Assembly (NCBI GenBank): GCA_013286305.1
Contig: JABDFW010000010.1
Span: 1 to 61,211, forward strand
From: Bacteroidota bacterium
Lineage (GTDB): Bacteria > Bacteroidota > Bacteroidia > Chitinophagales > Chitinophagaceae
Reading direction: 5' to 3'
Length of the DNA: 61,211 nucleotides
Below, piece after piece: positions 17,914 through 26,064 of this stretch (the stretch's first letter is position 1; every line of letters starts with the position of its first letter). Made by a program: the position numbers and the translations under genes. The notes under the pieces are model-generated. The model was not told the origin of the DNA and did no database searches. It worked only from the letters and a program-made list of their open reading frames with translations.

Positions 17914-18318
17914 ATGAAATTTACATTATTGTTCGGAAGGATCTTGTTCTCTCTCATTTTTTTAATGGCAGGACTTGCTCACTTTTCAAGCGCGGAGATA
18001 GGATATGCGGCATCCCTGGGTTTGCCTGCAGCCTCATTCCTGGTTCCGGCATCAGGGGTCATCTCATTTTTGGGCGCTTTAAGTATTACACTTGGCTACA
18101 AGGCAAAATGGGGTGCATGGCTTATTGTTATTTTCCTTATCCCTGTAACACTCATGTTCCATAATTTCTGGGCGGTAACAGACCCTATAGCAAAGCAACT
18201 TCAAATGTCCATTTTCATGAAGAACATATCCATGATGGGGGCAGCATTAATGATAGCTTATTTAGGCACAGGGCCATTAAGCCTTGATGCAAGGCCAAAG
18301 TTAAAGACAGCAAGCTAA
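17914..18318 (+). CDS. DoxX family membrane protein
   Basis: A 134-residue protein with four predicted transmembrane helices: about 5-22, 45-65, 70-92 and 105-125. The start MKFTLLFGRILFSLIFLMAGLAHF is the usual DoxX entry helix. DoxX-like proteins are small inner-membrane proteins linked to quinone reduction, thiosulfate oxidation or redox stress; this member cannot be narrowed further. It is the first gene after the second TetR operator and is followed at 66 bp by a flavin reductase, which fits a membrane redox role. Confidence 0.85.
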   Translation: MKFTLLFGRILFSLIFLMAGLAHFSSAEIGYAASLGLPAASFLVPASGVISFLGALSITLGYKAKWGAWLIVIFLIPVTLMFHNFWAVTDPIAKQLQMSIFMKNISMMGAALMIAYLGTGPLSLDARPKLKTAS

Positions 18319-18384
18319 TTCACCCATCATCGTACAAGAGCCGTTACTTTCTTAAACAAAACACCACTCTAAAAATCAAAGACA

Positions 18385-18981
18385 ATGTATAAGCTAAAAA
18401 TAATTATCGGCAGTACAAGGCCTGGAAGAAAAGGCGCCGCTATTGCTAACTGGATATTTGATATTGCAAAACAGCACAGAGAATTTGAAACCGAACTGGT
18501 TGACCTGGCTGAAATAAACCTGCCATTTTTAGACGAGCCACACCATCCCATCCTTCAGAAATATGAACACCAGCATACAAAGGACTGGAGCAGTTTAATA
18601 AACGGAGCGGATGCATTTATTTTTGTTTCGCCGGAATACAATTATGGCTATTCTGCCCCGCTGAAAAATGCCATTGATTACCTGTTTAAAGAATGGCAGT
18701 ACAAACCGGTTGCGTTTGTTAGCTATGGCGGTGTTGCAGCCGGTACAAGGGCTGTACAGGCTATTAAGCAAGTGGTAACAGCCTTAAAGATGGTGCCCGT
18801 AACAGAGGCAGTGAACATACCCTTTTTTACTAAATACATTAATGAGGACGAAATTTTTACCGGCGATGCCGCTATGGAAGCAACAGCCAACAGCATGATG
18901 ACAGAATTGCTAAAATGGGCTGAAGCATTAAAGCCGTTGAGGGCAAATAATATGACAAAGATCAAGAAAGAGGCAGCCTGA
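18385..18981 (+). CDS. NADPH-dependent FMN reductase family protein
   Basis: A 198-residue flavodoxin-fold oxidoreductase. The FMN phosphate loop is IIGSTRPGRKGAAIANW (residues 6-22), and the isoalloxazine-contact motif is SPEYNYGYSAPLKNAIDYLF (about 80-100), with SYGGVAAGTRAVQ following. Relatives reduce FMN, quinones, azo dyes or chromate with NADPH. It lies between doxX and yceI under the TetR operator and was probably recruited as a quinone or xenobiotic reductase. Confidence 0.9.
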   Translation: MYKLKIIIGSTRPGRKGAAIANWIFDIAKQHREFETELVDLAEINLPFLDEPHHPILQKYEHQHTKDWSSLINGADAFIFVSPEYNYGYSAPLKNAIDYLFKEWQYKPVAFVSYGGVAAGTRAVQAIKQVVTALKMVPVTEAVNIPFFTKYINEDEIFTGDAAMEATANSMMTELLKWAEALKPLRANNMTKIKKEAA

Positions 18982-19034
18982 AAAGCCCTTGCTTCTTCTT
19001 AAAAAATATATAAATCAACAAAAAAATAAATATT

Positions 19035-19583
19035 ATGTCAACAACAAAATGGGCACTTGATGCCACACACTCCGAAGTACAATTTAAGGTTAGGCACCTG
19101 ATGGTTTCAAATGTATCAGGCCAATTCAAAAAATTTAATGCTACCGTTGAAACACAAGGCGATGACATTAGCACAGCCAAAGTTCATTTTACCGCAGACC
19201 TGGATTCCATCTCTACCAATAATGACCAGCGCGACGCACATTTGAAGACGAACGATTTTTTTGATGCAGAGAATCACCCGCAATTAATTTTTGAAGGCGG
19301 TAAGCTTGAGAAAATTGACGAAGAAAATTATAAGCTGCATGGTACGCTTACCATGCGCGGGAATAGTAAAAAGATAACACTGAATGTTGAATTTGGCGGC
19401 ATTACACAAGACCCGTGGGGCAATACACGTGTTGGCTTTTCAGTAAGGGGTAAAATAAACCGCAAAGATTTTGGTGTAAGCTTTGGCATGGTAACTGAAA
19501 CAGGTGGCCTTTTGTTGGGAGATGATGTAACGATAAACGCTGAAACAGAATTTGTAAAGGAAGCGGCGTTGCAGCTGGCGTAG
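19035..19583 (+). CDS. YceI family lipid-binding-like protein
   Basis: A 182-residue protein spanning a whole YceI lipocalin-like barrel: start WALDATHSEVQFKVRHLMVSN, middle DAHLKTNDFFDAENHPQLIFEG, end DDVTINAETEFVKE. Members bind polyisoprenoids such as ubiquinone-8 or other long lipids. There is no signal peptide, so this copy should be cytoplasmic. It is the last gene of the tetR-doxX-reductase-yceI group and ends at a long palindrome. Confidence 0.9.
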   Translation: MSTTKWALDATHSEVQFKVRHLMVSNVSGQFKKFNATVETQGDDISTAKVHFTADLDSISTNNDQRDAHLKTNDFFDAENHPQLIFEGGKLEKIDEENYKLHGTLTMRGNSKKITLNVEFGGITQDPWGNTRVGFSVRGKINRKDFGVSFGMVTETGGLLLGDDVTINAETEFVKEAALQLA

Positions 19584-19618
19584 GCTGAAAAGTTTGAATG
19601 TTTGAGTGTTTGAATGGT

Positions 19619-19671
19619 TTGATTGTTAAGAGAAGCCACGCTTTTGAAGCGTGGCTTCTCTTAACAATCAA
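19619..19671. terminator. 53-nt perfect palindrome between convergent genes
   Basis: The arms are 25 bp with no mismatch and a TTG loop. The core is AAGCCACGCTT, TTG, AAGCGTGGCTT, flanked outward by TTGATTGTTAAGAG and its complement. It covers the stop codon of the gene on the minus strand. It probably ends transcription from both sides, but has no adjacent T tract. The exceptional arm length suggests a mobile palindrome. Confidence 0.8.
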
Positions 19672-21110
19672 TACTCCTTTTTTGCTTTTACTTGTGTGGT
19701 GTCGGTAACAAGTGTAGGCACGGTATAACCACCGGTGTCAATGGCTGTTTTGGGGAATGCGTTTTTAAGTGTTGCGTACTCAGCTTTATTCACGTTGGTT
19801 TGATACAGGAAGAGCGATTGCAGCTTTTTTAACCCTTTTAATTGCATTATCCCCTGTGCGGTAACTTTTGTATTTACAAGGTTTAAGTATTCAAGGTTTT
19901 GCAACGGTTGCAATTGTTGCAGGCTTGCATCGGTAATATGGGTACTGGAAATATCCAGCCTGGTTAAAGCAGCCATTTGGGCAATGGATGATAATGCATT
20001 GTCGCTAATATTGGTTCCGTTCAATTTAAGCCAGATAAGCTGTTTCTTTAATTGGAGCATTAATTGCAAAACATCGCTGCCAACAACGGTATCTGTTACA
20101 AAATTCATCAACAGGTAATTGCTGTTTTGTGCAACCGGTATTATAATAATGCCTTTTGCTGCCAACTGTTGCATAACTTTTTCATCTGCCTTTTCCACTG
20201 GCCTGGCAGGCACGTCGCTTACATCATTTTTTGGCGCGGCTGTTTTTTGCAACGCAAGCAAAGCAGTTTTAATGTTAGCAGGCTGGCTTAATTGTTTTAC
20301 TTTTTTAGTAAAGTCCGCGCCATTATCTATCCACCAGTATAACAAGGCTATTTGCTCCGCTGACGGCTGCGATTTTTCTTTTGGCGGCATGTGGTCATCA
20401 TCATTCAAAGGCAACAGCATGCGTTTTACCATTTCGCTTGCATCGCCTTTGCCTGGTTTTATTACAACACCGTCCTTCCCTCCCTTCATAAGCCTCACCG
20501 TATCGTCCATCCGCAAACTGCCTTTTTGCTTATTAGAGCCATGGCAACTATAGCATTTTGTTTGCAGCACAGGCTTTACTATATCGTTATAAGCAAAAGC
20601 TTCCTGTACGTTGGCAATGGGCTTTATTTGAACGGATGAAGAAGTATCGTTTGAAAAAATATCTGCCAGTGGTTTTGTAAAATAATCCGAGCCATGCGTA
20701 AGTGAACCGCCAAGATGGCCTGTTATAAAAATGAGGATCAGCAGTATTACTGATAACAGCGTTTTATTTACTCCAAACTGCGGGTTTTTTTCTTTGGCAT
20801 ACAGCATAAAAGAAACTAAAGCGGTAGAGAGGCCCATCCACATGTGCCAGCTTACAAGGGTTTTATCATAATCGTCGCTGATAGATAGCAGGTAACCTGT
20901 AATGCAGGATATCAAAGCCGAAACAGCACCGATAAGTAAAACGAGCGGCACCGCCTGTTGCATCGCTTTATACTTTTCTTTTCGTGCAAGCCATTGCAGC
21001 AATAAAGCAATAAGCAAAATGCCTATTGGCAGGTGAATAATTGCGGGGTGCAGGTGGCCAAAAAATTCTGATATGGAAAGTAACACGTTGTAAATAATAA
21101 TTAGGTACAA
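19668..21110 (-). CDS. Membrane protein fusing DUF2231, a c-type cytochrome domain and leucine-rich repeats
   Basis: A 480-residue protein. Residues 1-155 are a DUF2231-like membrane domain with four to five helices (start FGHLHPAIIHLPIGILLIAL). A PSCyt1-type c cytochrome follows at about 185-275: haem site CYSCHG and distal methionine in DHMPP. A linker then leads to leucine-rich repeats at about 340-450 (LDISSTHITDASLQQLQPL type). Such proteins appear in Planctomycetes and Bacteroidota; the haem domain faces the periplasm. Function is unknown: electron transfer coupled to a protein-binding surface is inference. It is divergent from the His-rich peptide gene. Confidence 0.85.
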   Translation of the reverse strand: MYLIIIYNVLLSISEFFGHLHPAIIHLPIGILLIALLLQWLARKEKYKAMQQAVPLVLLIGAVSALISCITGYLLSISDDYDKTLVSWHMWMGLSTALVSFMLYAKEKNPQFGVNKTLLSVILLILIFITGHLGGSLTHGSDYFTKPLADIFSNDTSSSVQIKPIANVQEAFAYNDIVKPVLQTKCYSCHGSNKQKGSLRMDDTVRLMKGGKDGVVIKPGKGDASEMVKRMLLPLNDDDHMPPKEKSQPSAEQIALLYWWIDNGADFTKKVKQLSQPANIKTALLALQKTAAPKNDVSDVPARPVEKADEKVMQQLAAKGIIIIPVAQNSNYLLMNFVTDTVVGSDVLQLMLQLKKQLIWLKLNGTNISDNALSSIAQMAALTRLDISSTHITDASLQQLQPLQNLEYLNLVNTKVTAQGIMQLKGLKKLQSLFLYQTNVNKAEYATLKNAFPKTAIDTGGYTVPTLVTDTTQVKAKKEY

Positions 21111-21272
21111 TAATAACAGTTATAAACATTGGCTGCAAATGAAGTTTTTAAACACAAATATTAGCTGAGGCGCGCGAAAAAAATTCGTCCAAAAAAAATA
21201 TCATTTTACCGCTTTTATTGTGCTGTTTAAATATGCTGAATTAATTTTATGGCGCAACAAAAAATATCGGTT

Positions 21273-21386
21273 ATGAAAAAAATCCTATTACTAACGGCAC
21301 TTGTTGCGTTTATAAGCGCACCATCTTTTGCCCACCCAAGACACCACCATCACAGGCATCATAAGCACCATAACCAGGTGCAGTAA
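21273..21386 (+). CDS. Small secreted histidine-rich peptide
   Basis: A 37-codon gene. An in-frame ATG at 21249 would add MAQQKISV; I prefer MKK at 21273. Residues 1-20 form a clean signal peptide (MKKILLLTALVAFISAPSFA). The mature part is only 17 residues, HPRHHHHRHHKHHNQVQ, nine of them His. Such a peptide should bind Ni, Zn or Cu in the periplasm. The family is not recognised. Neighbours are a membrane cytochrome gene (divergent) and, 1 kb on, a VIT-type iron or manganese transporter. There is no terminator between it and the convergent isomerase-like gene. Confidence 0.7.
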   Translation: MKKILLLTALVAFISAPSFAHPRHHHHRHHKHHNQVQ

Positions 21387-21409
21387 GCTGTGGCTCTAGT
21401 GCTTCAGGC

Positions 21410-22342
21410 TCACGTGCCGGAATATCTTGCCTTAAGCAAATGCAACATGTGTACATTAATGGCCCATTGGTCGCCGAGGGGTTGCCTTGTATAAGGCAAT
21501 GTTGGCATATAATCGGGTGGGCCAAACTCGGTAAGTATTGTTAAGCGGTCGCCCTTTTGTTTTTTCATCTCAACTACTTTATCCCACCATCCAAAATGCG
21601 CGTTAAGCGCATCCTGCCATTCAGGCGCCCGCGGGTCATTTACCTGAGGCCCTTCGGGGTGGCCAATTCGCGCATGAATATGGTCAACCCTTTGCAAAGC
21701 AATGTCCACTGTTTCCTGCTGGTCGTGAAGTAGTGTCTCGCTTACGTTACACCAATGCGATACGTCAAATGTTATACGCAGTTCCGGCATGGTATCAAAA
21801 TAATGCCTTGCCACGGGCGCAGCAAATAAAATGCGCGAACGGTGTGTTTCATGGCAGATCTTTAAGCCGGTTTGTTTTGCCAGTTGCAGGGTATGGTCAA
21901 TAAATGTTTTGTTCTGCTCATAGGTAAAATAATCCCTTCCTGAATGGCAGTTAATATATAAAGGCCTTTGAACAGTATTTGTTGCGGCGGCGTCAATCAT
22001 TTTTGTAAATGTGGCAAAATGATCGGTGTAATTGCTTTCCTGCCCGGCAGTAAGAAAACCCACTTCAAGGCTATGTTTTTTTAAGGCGGCAAAAAGTTCA
22101 TCCTGCGCTTTTTGTTCTGTAGGCCACCAAATTTCTATTCCGTCATAGCCTTCCTGTTTTACTTTGGCGCAGTATTCATCAATAGTGCCATTAAAGCCCC
22201 AGTTGGTAGCGAGCACTTTTAGCTCAAAATTATTATTCATAGTAAAGTTTGGTTTATTGGATGAAGCAAATGTGTGTAAGGAAGCGAGCATTAATGCCGT
22301 AGTGGAGGAAGTGGTGAGCCCAATAAAATTTCTGCGGTTCAT
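21410..22342 (-). CDS. Secreted sugar phosphate isomerase/epimerase-like TIM barrel protein
   Basis: A 310-residue protein from the Met at 22342 (MNRRNFIGLTTSSTTALMLA), a twin-arginine-like signal (NRRNFIG). The AP-endonuclease-2/xylose-isomerase-like barrel follows, with metal-ligand style motifs: EGYDGIEIWWP, CHETHRSRILF, ITFDVSHWCNV, DHIHARIGH and TILTEFGPPDYMP. Homologues act on sugars or inositols. The substrate cannot be assigned, and no catabolic genes are adjacent. Confidence 0.85.
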   Translation of the reverse strand: MNRRNFIGLTTSSTTALMLASLHTFASSNKPNFTMNNNFELKVLATNWGFNGTIDEYCAKVKQEGYDGIEIWWPTEQKAQDELFAALKKHSLEVGFLTAGQESNYTDHFATFTKMIDAAATNTVQRPLYINCHSGRDYFTYEQNKTFIDHTLQLAKQTGLKICHETHRSRILFAAPVARHYFDTMPELRITFDVSHWCNVSETLLHDQQETVDIALQRVDHIHARIGHPEGPQVNDPRAPEWQDALNAHFGWWDKVVEMKKQKGDRLTILTEFGPPDYMPTLPYTRQPLGDQWAINVHMLHLLKARYSGT

Positions 22343-22446
22343 ATTTGCAAGCTTAAGCAATCAAAAGGATTGTCTCAAATATATTGCTTAAAAGTTACAT
22401 GCAGTTTAAAAAATAAAATAGAAACAGCCTTCAGTATTAAATTGAT

Positions 22447-23133
22447 TTAACTTACCGCCTTTGCCAAAAAATATGCTGCAGCAGCGGCTACAACGCCTGT
22501 TACTGTTACCTTAATGGTTCCTTTTATAACCGGCTGCCCTGTTACTTTACTTTTGAAATATCCAAATATGAGCAAAGCAAATAATGTAACGATGCACGAA
22601 ACATAAAAACCTGATTTGCTGTTGCTGATAATGATGTAAGGAAATAAGGGTATAAACCCTCCCACTAAATAGGAGAGCGCTATGGTGCCTGCGCTTTTCG
22701 CTGCCCGGTTCTTTGCAGGCCTTTCCATCTCTAATTCAAGCTTCATCATTAAATCCGCCCAGCGGTCTTTATCCTTGCTTATTTGTAATGCCACCTGTTT
22801 GCTTAGGGTTTCTTCTACTCCCATATCGGTAAAAATATCTTCAACTTCTTTTAATTCAAGATTTGGAACGCTTTCAATCTCGCTATATTCTCTTTTCAAT
22901 TCCGTATCGTAATGCTCCACCTCTGACTGGCCTGCAAGATAGCCGCCAAGCCCCATTGAAATACATCCTGCAGCTATTTCAGATAAACCCGAAACAATAA
23001 TCAGGTGGTTAGTGTCAAGTATTCCGCTTAAGCCCGCTGTCAGTGCAAAGGGAACAGTTAACCCGTCAGACATGCCTATTATAATATCTTTAACCAGGCC
23101 AGAATTTTTATTGTGAGGTTCTTTGTTCATCAT
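22447..23133 (-). CDS. VIT1/CCC1 family transporter (iron or manganese)
   Basis: A 228-residue protein with the VIT pattern: helix pair GLVKDIIIGMSDGLTVPFALTAGLSG (about 12-40) and the E-rich second helix SEIAAGCISMGLGGYLAGQSE. A cytoplasmic helical domain of about 80 residues rich in Glu and Met (DIFTDMGVEE, MKLELEMERP) is the metal-collecting region of these proteins. Three C-terminal helices close it. They export Fe2+ or Mn2+ from the cytosol. Transcribed alone. Confidence 0.88.
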   Translation of the reverse strand: MMNKEPHNKNSGLVKDIIIGMSDGLTVPFALTAGLSGILDTNHLIIVSGLSEIAAGCISMGLGGYLAGQSEVEHYDTELKREYSEIESVPNLELKEVEDIFTDMGVEETLSKQVALQISKDKDRWADLMMKLELEMERPAKNRAAKSAGTIALSYLVGGFIPLFPYIIISNSKSGFYVSCIVTLFALLIFGYFKSKVTGQPVIKGTIKVTVTGVVAAAAAYFLAKAVS

Positions 23134-23207
23134 AACCTGAATTTTACGATGTAAAAATAAAGGGAAATCTTATTTGGGAATAAGACATATAAAAGTTCAA
23201 ATATCAT

Positions 23208-23309
23208 CATTTAAAACTCAACATGACCCGGAAGCCAAATACAATTACAGGCGCTCTGTCTTTATCATAACCGGGGTTTCGTACAAACTGGTAATCACAG
23301 GAACAGTTT
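23208..23309 (-). pseudogene. C-terminal remnant of an outer membrane porin-like gene
   Basis: In the 387-bp gap before 23521 the minus strand reads DYQFVRNPGYDKDRAPVIVF and GFRVMLSFK before a TGA. The DYQ(F/Y)xxNPGYxxDRxPVxxFxxR pattern with an aromatic end resembles the last strands of carbohydrate-porin (OprB-like) barrels. A stop lies just upstream (the frame holds only 33 codons) and no signal or barrel precedes it. A fragment left by deletion is likely. The rest of the gap holds only AT-rich promoter-like DNA. Confidence 0.4.
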
Positions 23310-23496
23310 CATTTCCTTTTTGCACAGTTCTCCACAACAGCGTTTAATAATAAACAACTCACTTGCTTTTCGCACTTTGTGCATAACAAATAAATATGTT
23401 ACAGCTTAATTAACAATGGCTTAAATAGTGTTTATAACAGATGATTATATCACAATTCCTTCACATGTGCATAATGTGCAGGTAACATATACGATT

Positions 23497-23504
23497 GACC
23501 TTTG
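23497..23504 (+). promoter_or_regulatory. Possible -7 box for the phosphoesterase-glycosyltransferase pair
   Basis: GACCTTTG matches TAnnTTTG at seven of eight positions when the leading T is relaxed. It ends 16 bp before the ATG at 23521. No second element is clear. Confidence 0.3.
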
Positions 23505-23520
23505 CTAAACCCATCGAACT

Positions 23521-24417
23521 ATGGAACGACGAAAGGTTGATGTTGTTGTGATGAGTGACCTGCATTTAGGCACCTATGGATGCCATGCCAAAGAAATTGT
23601 AAATTACCTTAAGAGTATTCAGCCCCAGGTACTTGTTTTAAACGGTGATATTATTGACGGCTGGCAGTTTAGCAAACGTTATTTTCCGGTAGCGCACATG
23701 CAGGTGATAAAAGAAATAATGAGCCTGCTAAGCAAAGGCAGCCGCGTAATTTATATTACCGGCAACCATGATGAAATGCTACGCCGCTACAGCGATATAG
23801 AGATAGGCAATTTTCAGTTAACAGATAAAATGGTGATGGAGATAAACGGCAAGATGACGTGGATATTTCATGGTGATGTATTTGACGCTACCACCAAAGG
23901 GAGTGCGAAAATGCTGGCAAAGCTTGGAGGGCATGGATACGACCTGCTGATACTGATAAACAGTTTTATTAACTGGTGCCTGAAAGCAATAGGCAGGGAA
24001 AAAATGAGTTTTAGCAAAAAAGTAAAGAACAGCGTTAAAAAAGCAGTGGCATGGATCGGAGATTTTGAACAAACCGCCGCAGAGCTGGCGATAGAAAAGA
24101 AATACGACTACGTTATATGCGGACATATTCACCAGCCCCAAAAAAGAGTTATTGAAACTAAGAATGGCAGTGTTGTTTATTTAAACAGCGGCGACTGGAT
24201 AGAAAACCTTACCTGCTTAGAGTATCATCAAAATGAATGGAGCATTTATCATTATGATGAAAAACAGTTTGCAGCCGCTCCCGTGGCGGATATGGAAAAA
24301 AAGCTGCCGCTGTTAAATGTGGTAACAGATGAAGTAGTGATGTTTACTTCTGCTTTAAAAGGCGCCAAAGTGGCGAATGGTTTGCAATTGTACAATCTAT
24401 TAACAAAGCTGCCTTAA
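23521..24417 (+). CDS. UDP-2,3-diacylglucosamine diphosphatase-like metallophosphoesterase
   Basis: A 298-residue calcineurin-like enzyme with all metal motifs: SDLHLG (12-17), NGDIIDGW, GNHDE, HGDVFD and GHIHQP. The layout matches LpxH-like proteins, but a longer C-terminal extension of about 60 residues follows the last motif. LpxH cleaves UDP-2,3-diacylglucosamine in lipid A synthesis; such longer homologues are often paired with glycosyltransferases, as here (15 bp to the next gene), so a glycolipid substrate is plausible. It acts in the cytoplasm or at the inner membrane face. Confidence 0.85.
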   Translation: MERRKVDVVVMSDLHLGTYGCHAKEIVNYLKSIQPQVLVLNGDIIDGWQFSKRYFPVAHMQVIKEIMSLLSKGSRVIYITGNHDEMLRRYSDIEIGNFQLTDKMVMEINGKMTWIFHGDVFDATTKGSAKMLAKLGGHGYDLLILINSFINWCLKAIGREKMSFSKKVKNSVKKAVAWIGDFEQTAAELAIEKKYDYVICGHIHQPQKRVIETKNGSVVYLNSGDWIENLTCLEYHQNEWSIYHYDEKQFAAAPVADMEKKLPLLNVVTDEVVMFTSALKGAKVANGLQLYNLLTKLP

Positions 24418-24432
24418 TAGGGCAGTAACGGC

Positions 24433-25476
24433 ATGAAAATTTTTTACGCGATACAGGCAACAGGCAACGGGCATATAGCACGCGCTATTGAATTAATGCC
24501 TTACCTGCAGCAGTATGGCGATGTAGATGTTTTTTTAAGCGGCAGCAATAACAACCTGCAATTTAACCTGCCCGTAAAATACCGCAGCAAAGGGGTAAGC
24601 CTGTTTTATGGTAACAGGGGCTCGCTTGATTACAAAAAGATATACAGGGAGTTCAGTATATTCAGAATGTGGAAAGAAGCAAAAGCATTACCCGTTGAAG
24701 AGTATGATATTGTGTTTAACGATTTTGAAAGCATCACCTCTTTGGCCTGCAGACTAAAAGGAGTGCCTTCTGTAGGTTTTGGCCACCAGGCAAGTTTTTA
24801 TTCATCCAAGACACCTTTATCTGCAAAAAGGGACCGGCTTGGTGAAACAATATTAAGAAATTATGCCCGGGCCACTAAATATGTGGGCTTGCACTTTGAA
24901 AGCTACGATGATTTTATTTTCAACCCCGTAATTAAACAGGATATCCTGGATGCAAACCCAACTGATGAAGGGCATATAACCGTCTATCTTTCGCATTATG
25001 CAGATGAAGTAGTTGCTGCACAATTAAAAAAAATAAAAGGTGTACGTTTTGAAATATTCTCAAAAAAAGCAAAAGCAATTTCTGTTGACAGCAATGTTAC
25101 ATTCATCCCCATAAGCAATAATGCGTTTAATGAAAGCATGATACACTGTAACGGAATGATCACCGGCGCAGGCTTTGAAACGCCGGCAGAAGCATTGTAT
25201 ATGGGTAAAAAGCTTTTGTGCCTTCCCATAAAAGGGCAGTATGAACAGTTGTGCAATGCTGAGGCGCTTAAACGGTTTAATGTACCAATTATTCCCGCGA
25301 TAGATGATAATTTTAATAGCGCTGTGGAACAATGGCTGAATAGCCCTAACCCAAAACAGTTGCACTTAACACACTGCACTTACGATATTGTACAGCATGC
25401 AGTTTCTGTTGGAAAATCCTTAATAAAAAGTGGGATTGAGATTGGTTCGTTGAAGGATCAAGGAGTTTATGCATAG
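24433..25476 (+). CDS. Glycosyltransferase of the UDP-GlcNAc transferase (GT-B) type
   Basis: A 347-residue protein. The N-terminal loop MKIFYAIQATGNGHIARAIE has the GNGH motif of GT-B enzymes. The C-terminal nucleotide-binding half carries MITGAGFETPAEALYMGKKLLCLPIKGQYEQL, the G-x-x-T-x-x-E-A signature for UDP-sugar binding. It is co-directional with the phosphoesterase 15 bp upstream, and the pair probably makes or trims a glycolipid. It ends 26 bp from the convergent toxin gene. Confidence 0.85.
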   Translation: MKIFYAIQATGNGHIARAIELMPYLQQYGDVDVFLSGSNNNLQFNLPVKYRSKGVSLFYGNRGSLDYKKIYREFSIFRMWKEAKALPVEEYDIVFNDFESITSLACRLKGVPSVGFGHQASFYSSKTPLSAKRDRLGETILRNYARATKYVGLHFESYDDFIFNPVIKQDILDANPTDEGHITVYLSHYADEVVAAQLKKIKGVRFEIFSKKAKAISVDSNVTFIPISNNAFNESMIHCNGMITGAGFETPAEALYMGKKLLCLPIKGQYEQLCNAEALKRFNVPIIPAIDDNFNSAVEQWLNSPNPKQLHLTHCTYDIVQHAVSVGKSLIKSGIEIGSLKDQGVYA

Positions 25477-25502
25477 CGGAAAGAAGTAAATATTGATGTT
25501 CT

Positions 25503-25790
25503 CTAATACCTTGATTTCATCCATGTATTTCTAACGGATATTATTATAACTCTATCCTCTTCAACCTCATATATTATGATATAGGGGAAACGGGCAACTT
25601 TTATCCTCCGAAACTCTTTACGGTTGTCTGCAAAGCTATAATGTTGTGGATTTAAACTAATTTTTTGATAACAGTCTTCTAACTCCTCAATTAATTCATC
25701 CCCTAAACCTACCCGCTTTTTTTCATACCATTCATACGCCTCCTGTATTTCTATTAAGGCTTCGTGCTGAACTTTTAAATCATAGGTCAT
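25503..25790 (-). CDS. RelE/ParE family toxin
   Basis: A 95-residue protein with the ParE fold outline: N-terminal helices (EIQEAYEWYEKKRVGLGDELIEELEDCYQKI), then strands FRRIKVARFPYIIIYEVEEDRVIIISVRN and the tail TWMKSRY. It lies 6 bp after the small antitoxin gene, the usual order. ParE toxins inhibit gyrase, RelE toxins cleave mRNA; the helix-then-KVARFPY pattern fits ParE better. Confidence 0.85.
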   Translation of the reverse strand: MTYDLKVQHEALIEIQEAYEWYEKKRVGLGDELIEELEDCYQKISLNPQHYSFADNRKEFRRIKVARFPYIIIYEVEEDRVIIISVRNTWMKSRY

Positions 25791-25796
25791 TAATGC

Positions 25797-26024
25797 TTAT
25801 TTACCGGTAATTATTTTTTTAGCATGCTGCCACTCAAAAGTTTTGCTAATCCCGCTTAACCTTTTTTCCCTTCTTTTTTCAAATTCTTTTATATCGGCAT
25901 CTGTAAAAATAAAGTCATCTTCTTCTGAATATTCACTCGCAACGGCATACAACATTTTAAGCAGCTTTTCATCTGCGTGTTCTACAAACTGTAATAGCTT
26001 TTCTTTTATAATAGTTGTTTCCAT
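25797..26024 (-). CDS. Antitoxin partner of the ParE-like toxin
   Basis: A 75-residue acidic helical protein (IKEKLLQFVEHADEKLLKMLYAVASEY, then DADIKEFEKRREKRLSGISK). The final part resembles the disordered toxin-wrapping tail of addiction-module antitoxins. I see no clear DNA-binding fold. It lies directly upstream of the toxin with a 6-bp gap. The call rests on position and size. Confidence 0.75.
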   Translation of the reverse strand: METTIIKEKLLQFVEHADEKLLKMLYAVASEYSEEDDFIFTDADIKEFEKRREKRLSGISKTFEWQHAKKIITGK

Positions 26025-26064
26025 AATGCTATTTTTACCCTTTTAAAGCAAAATTACGATTTTT

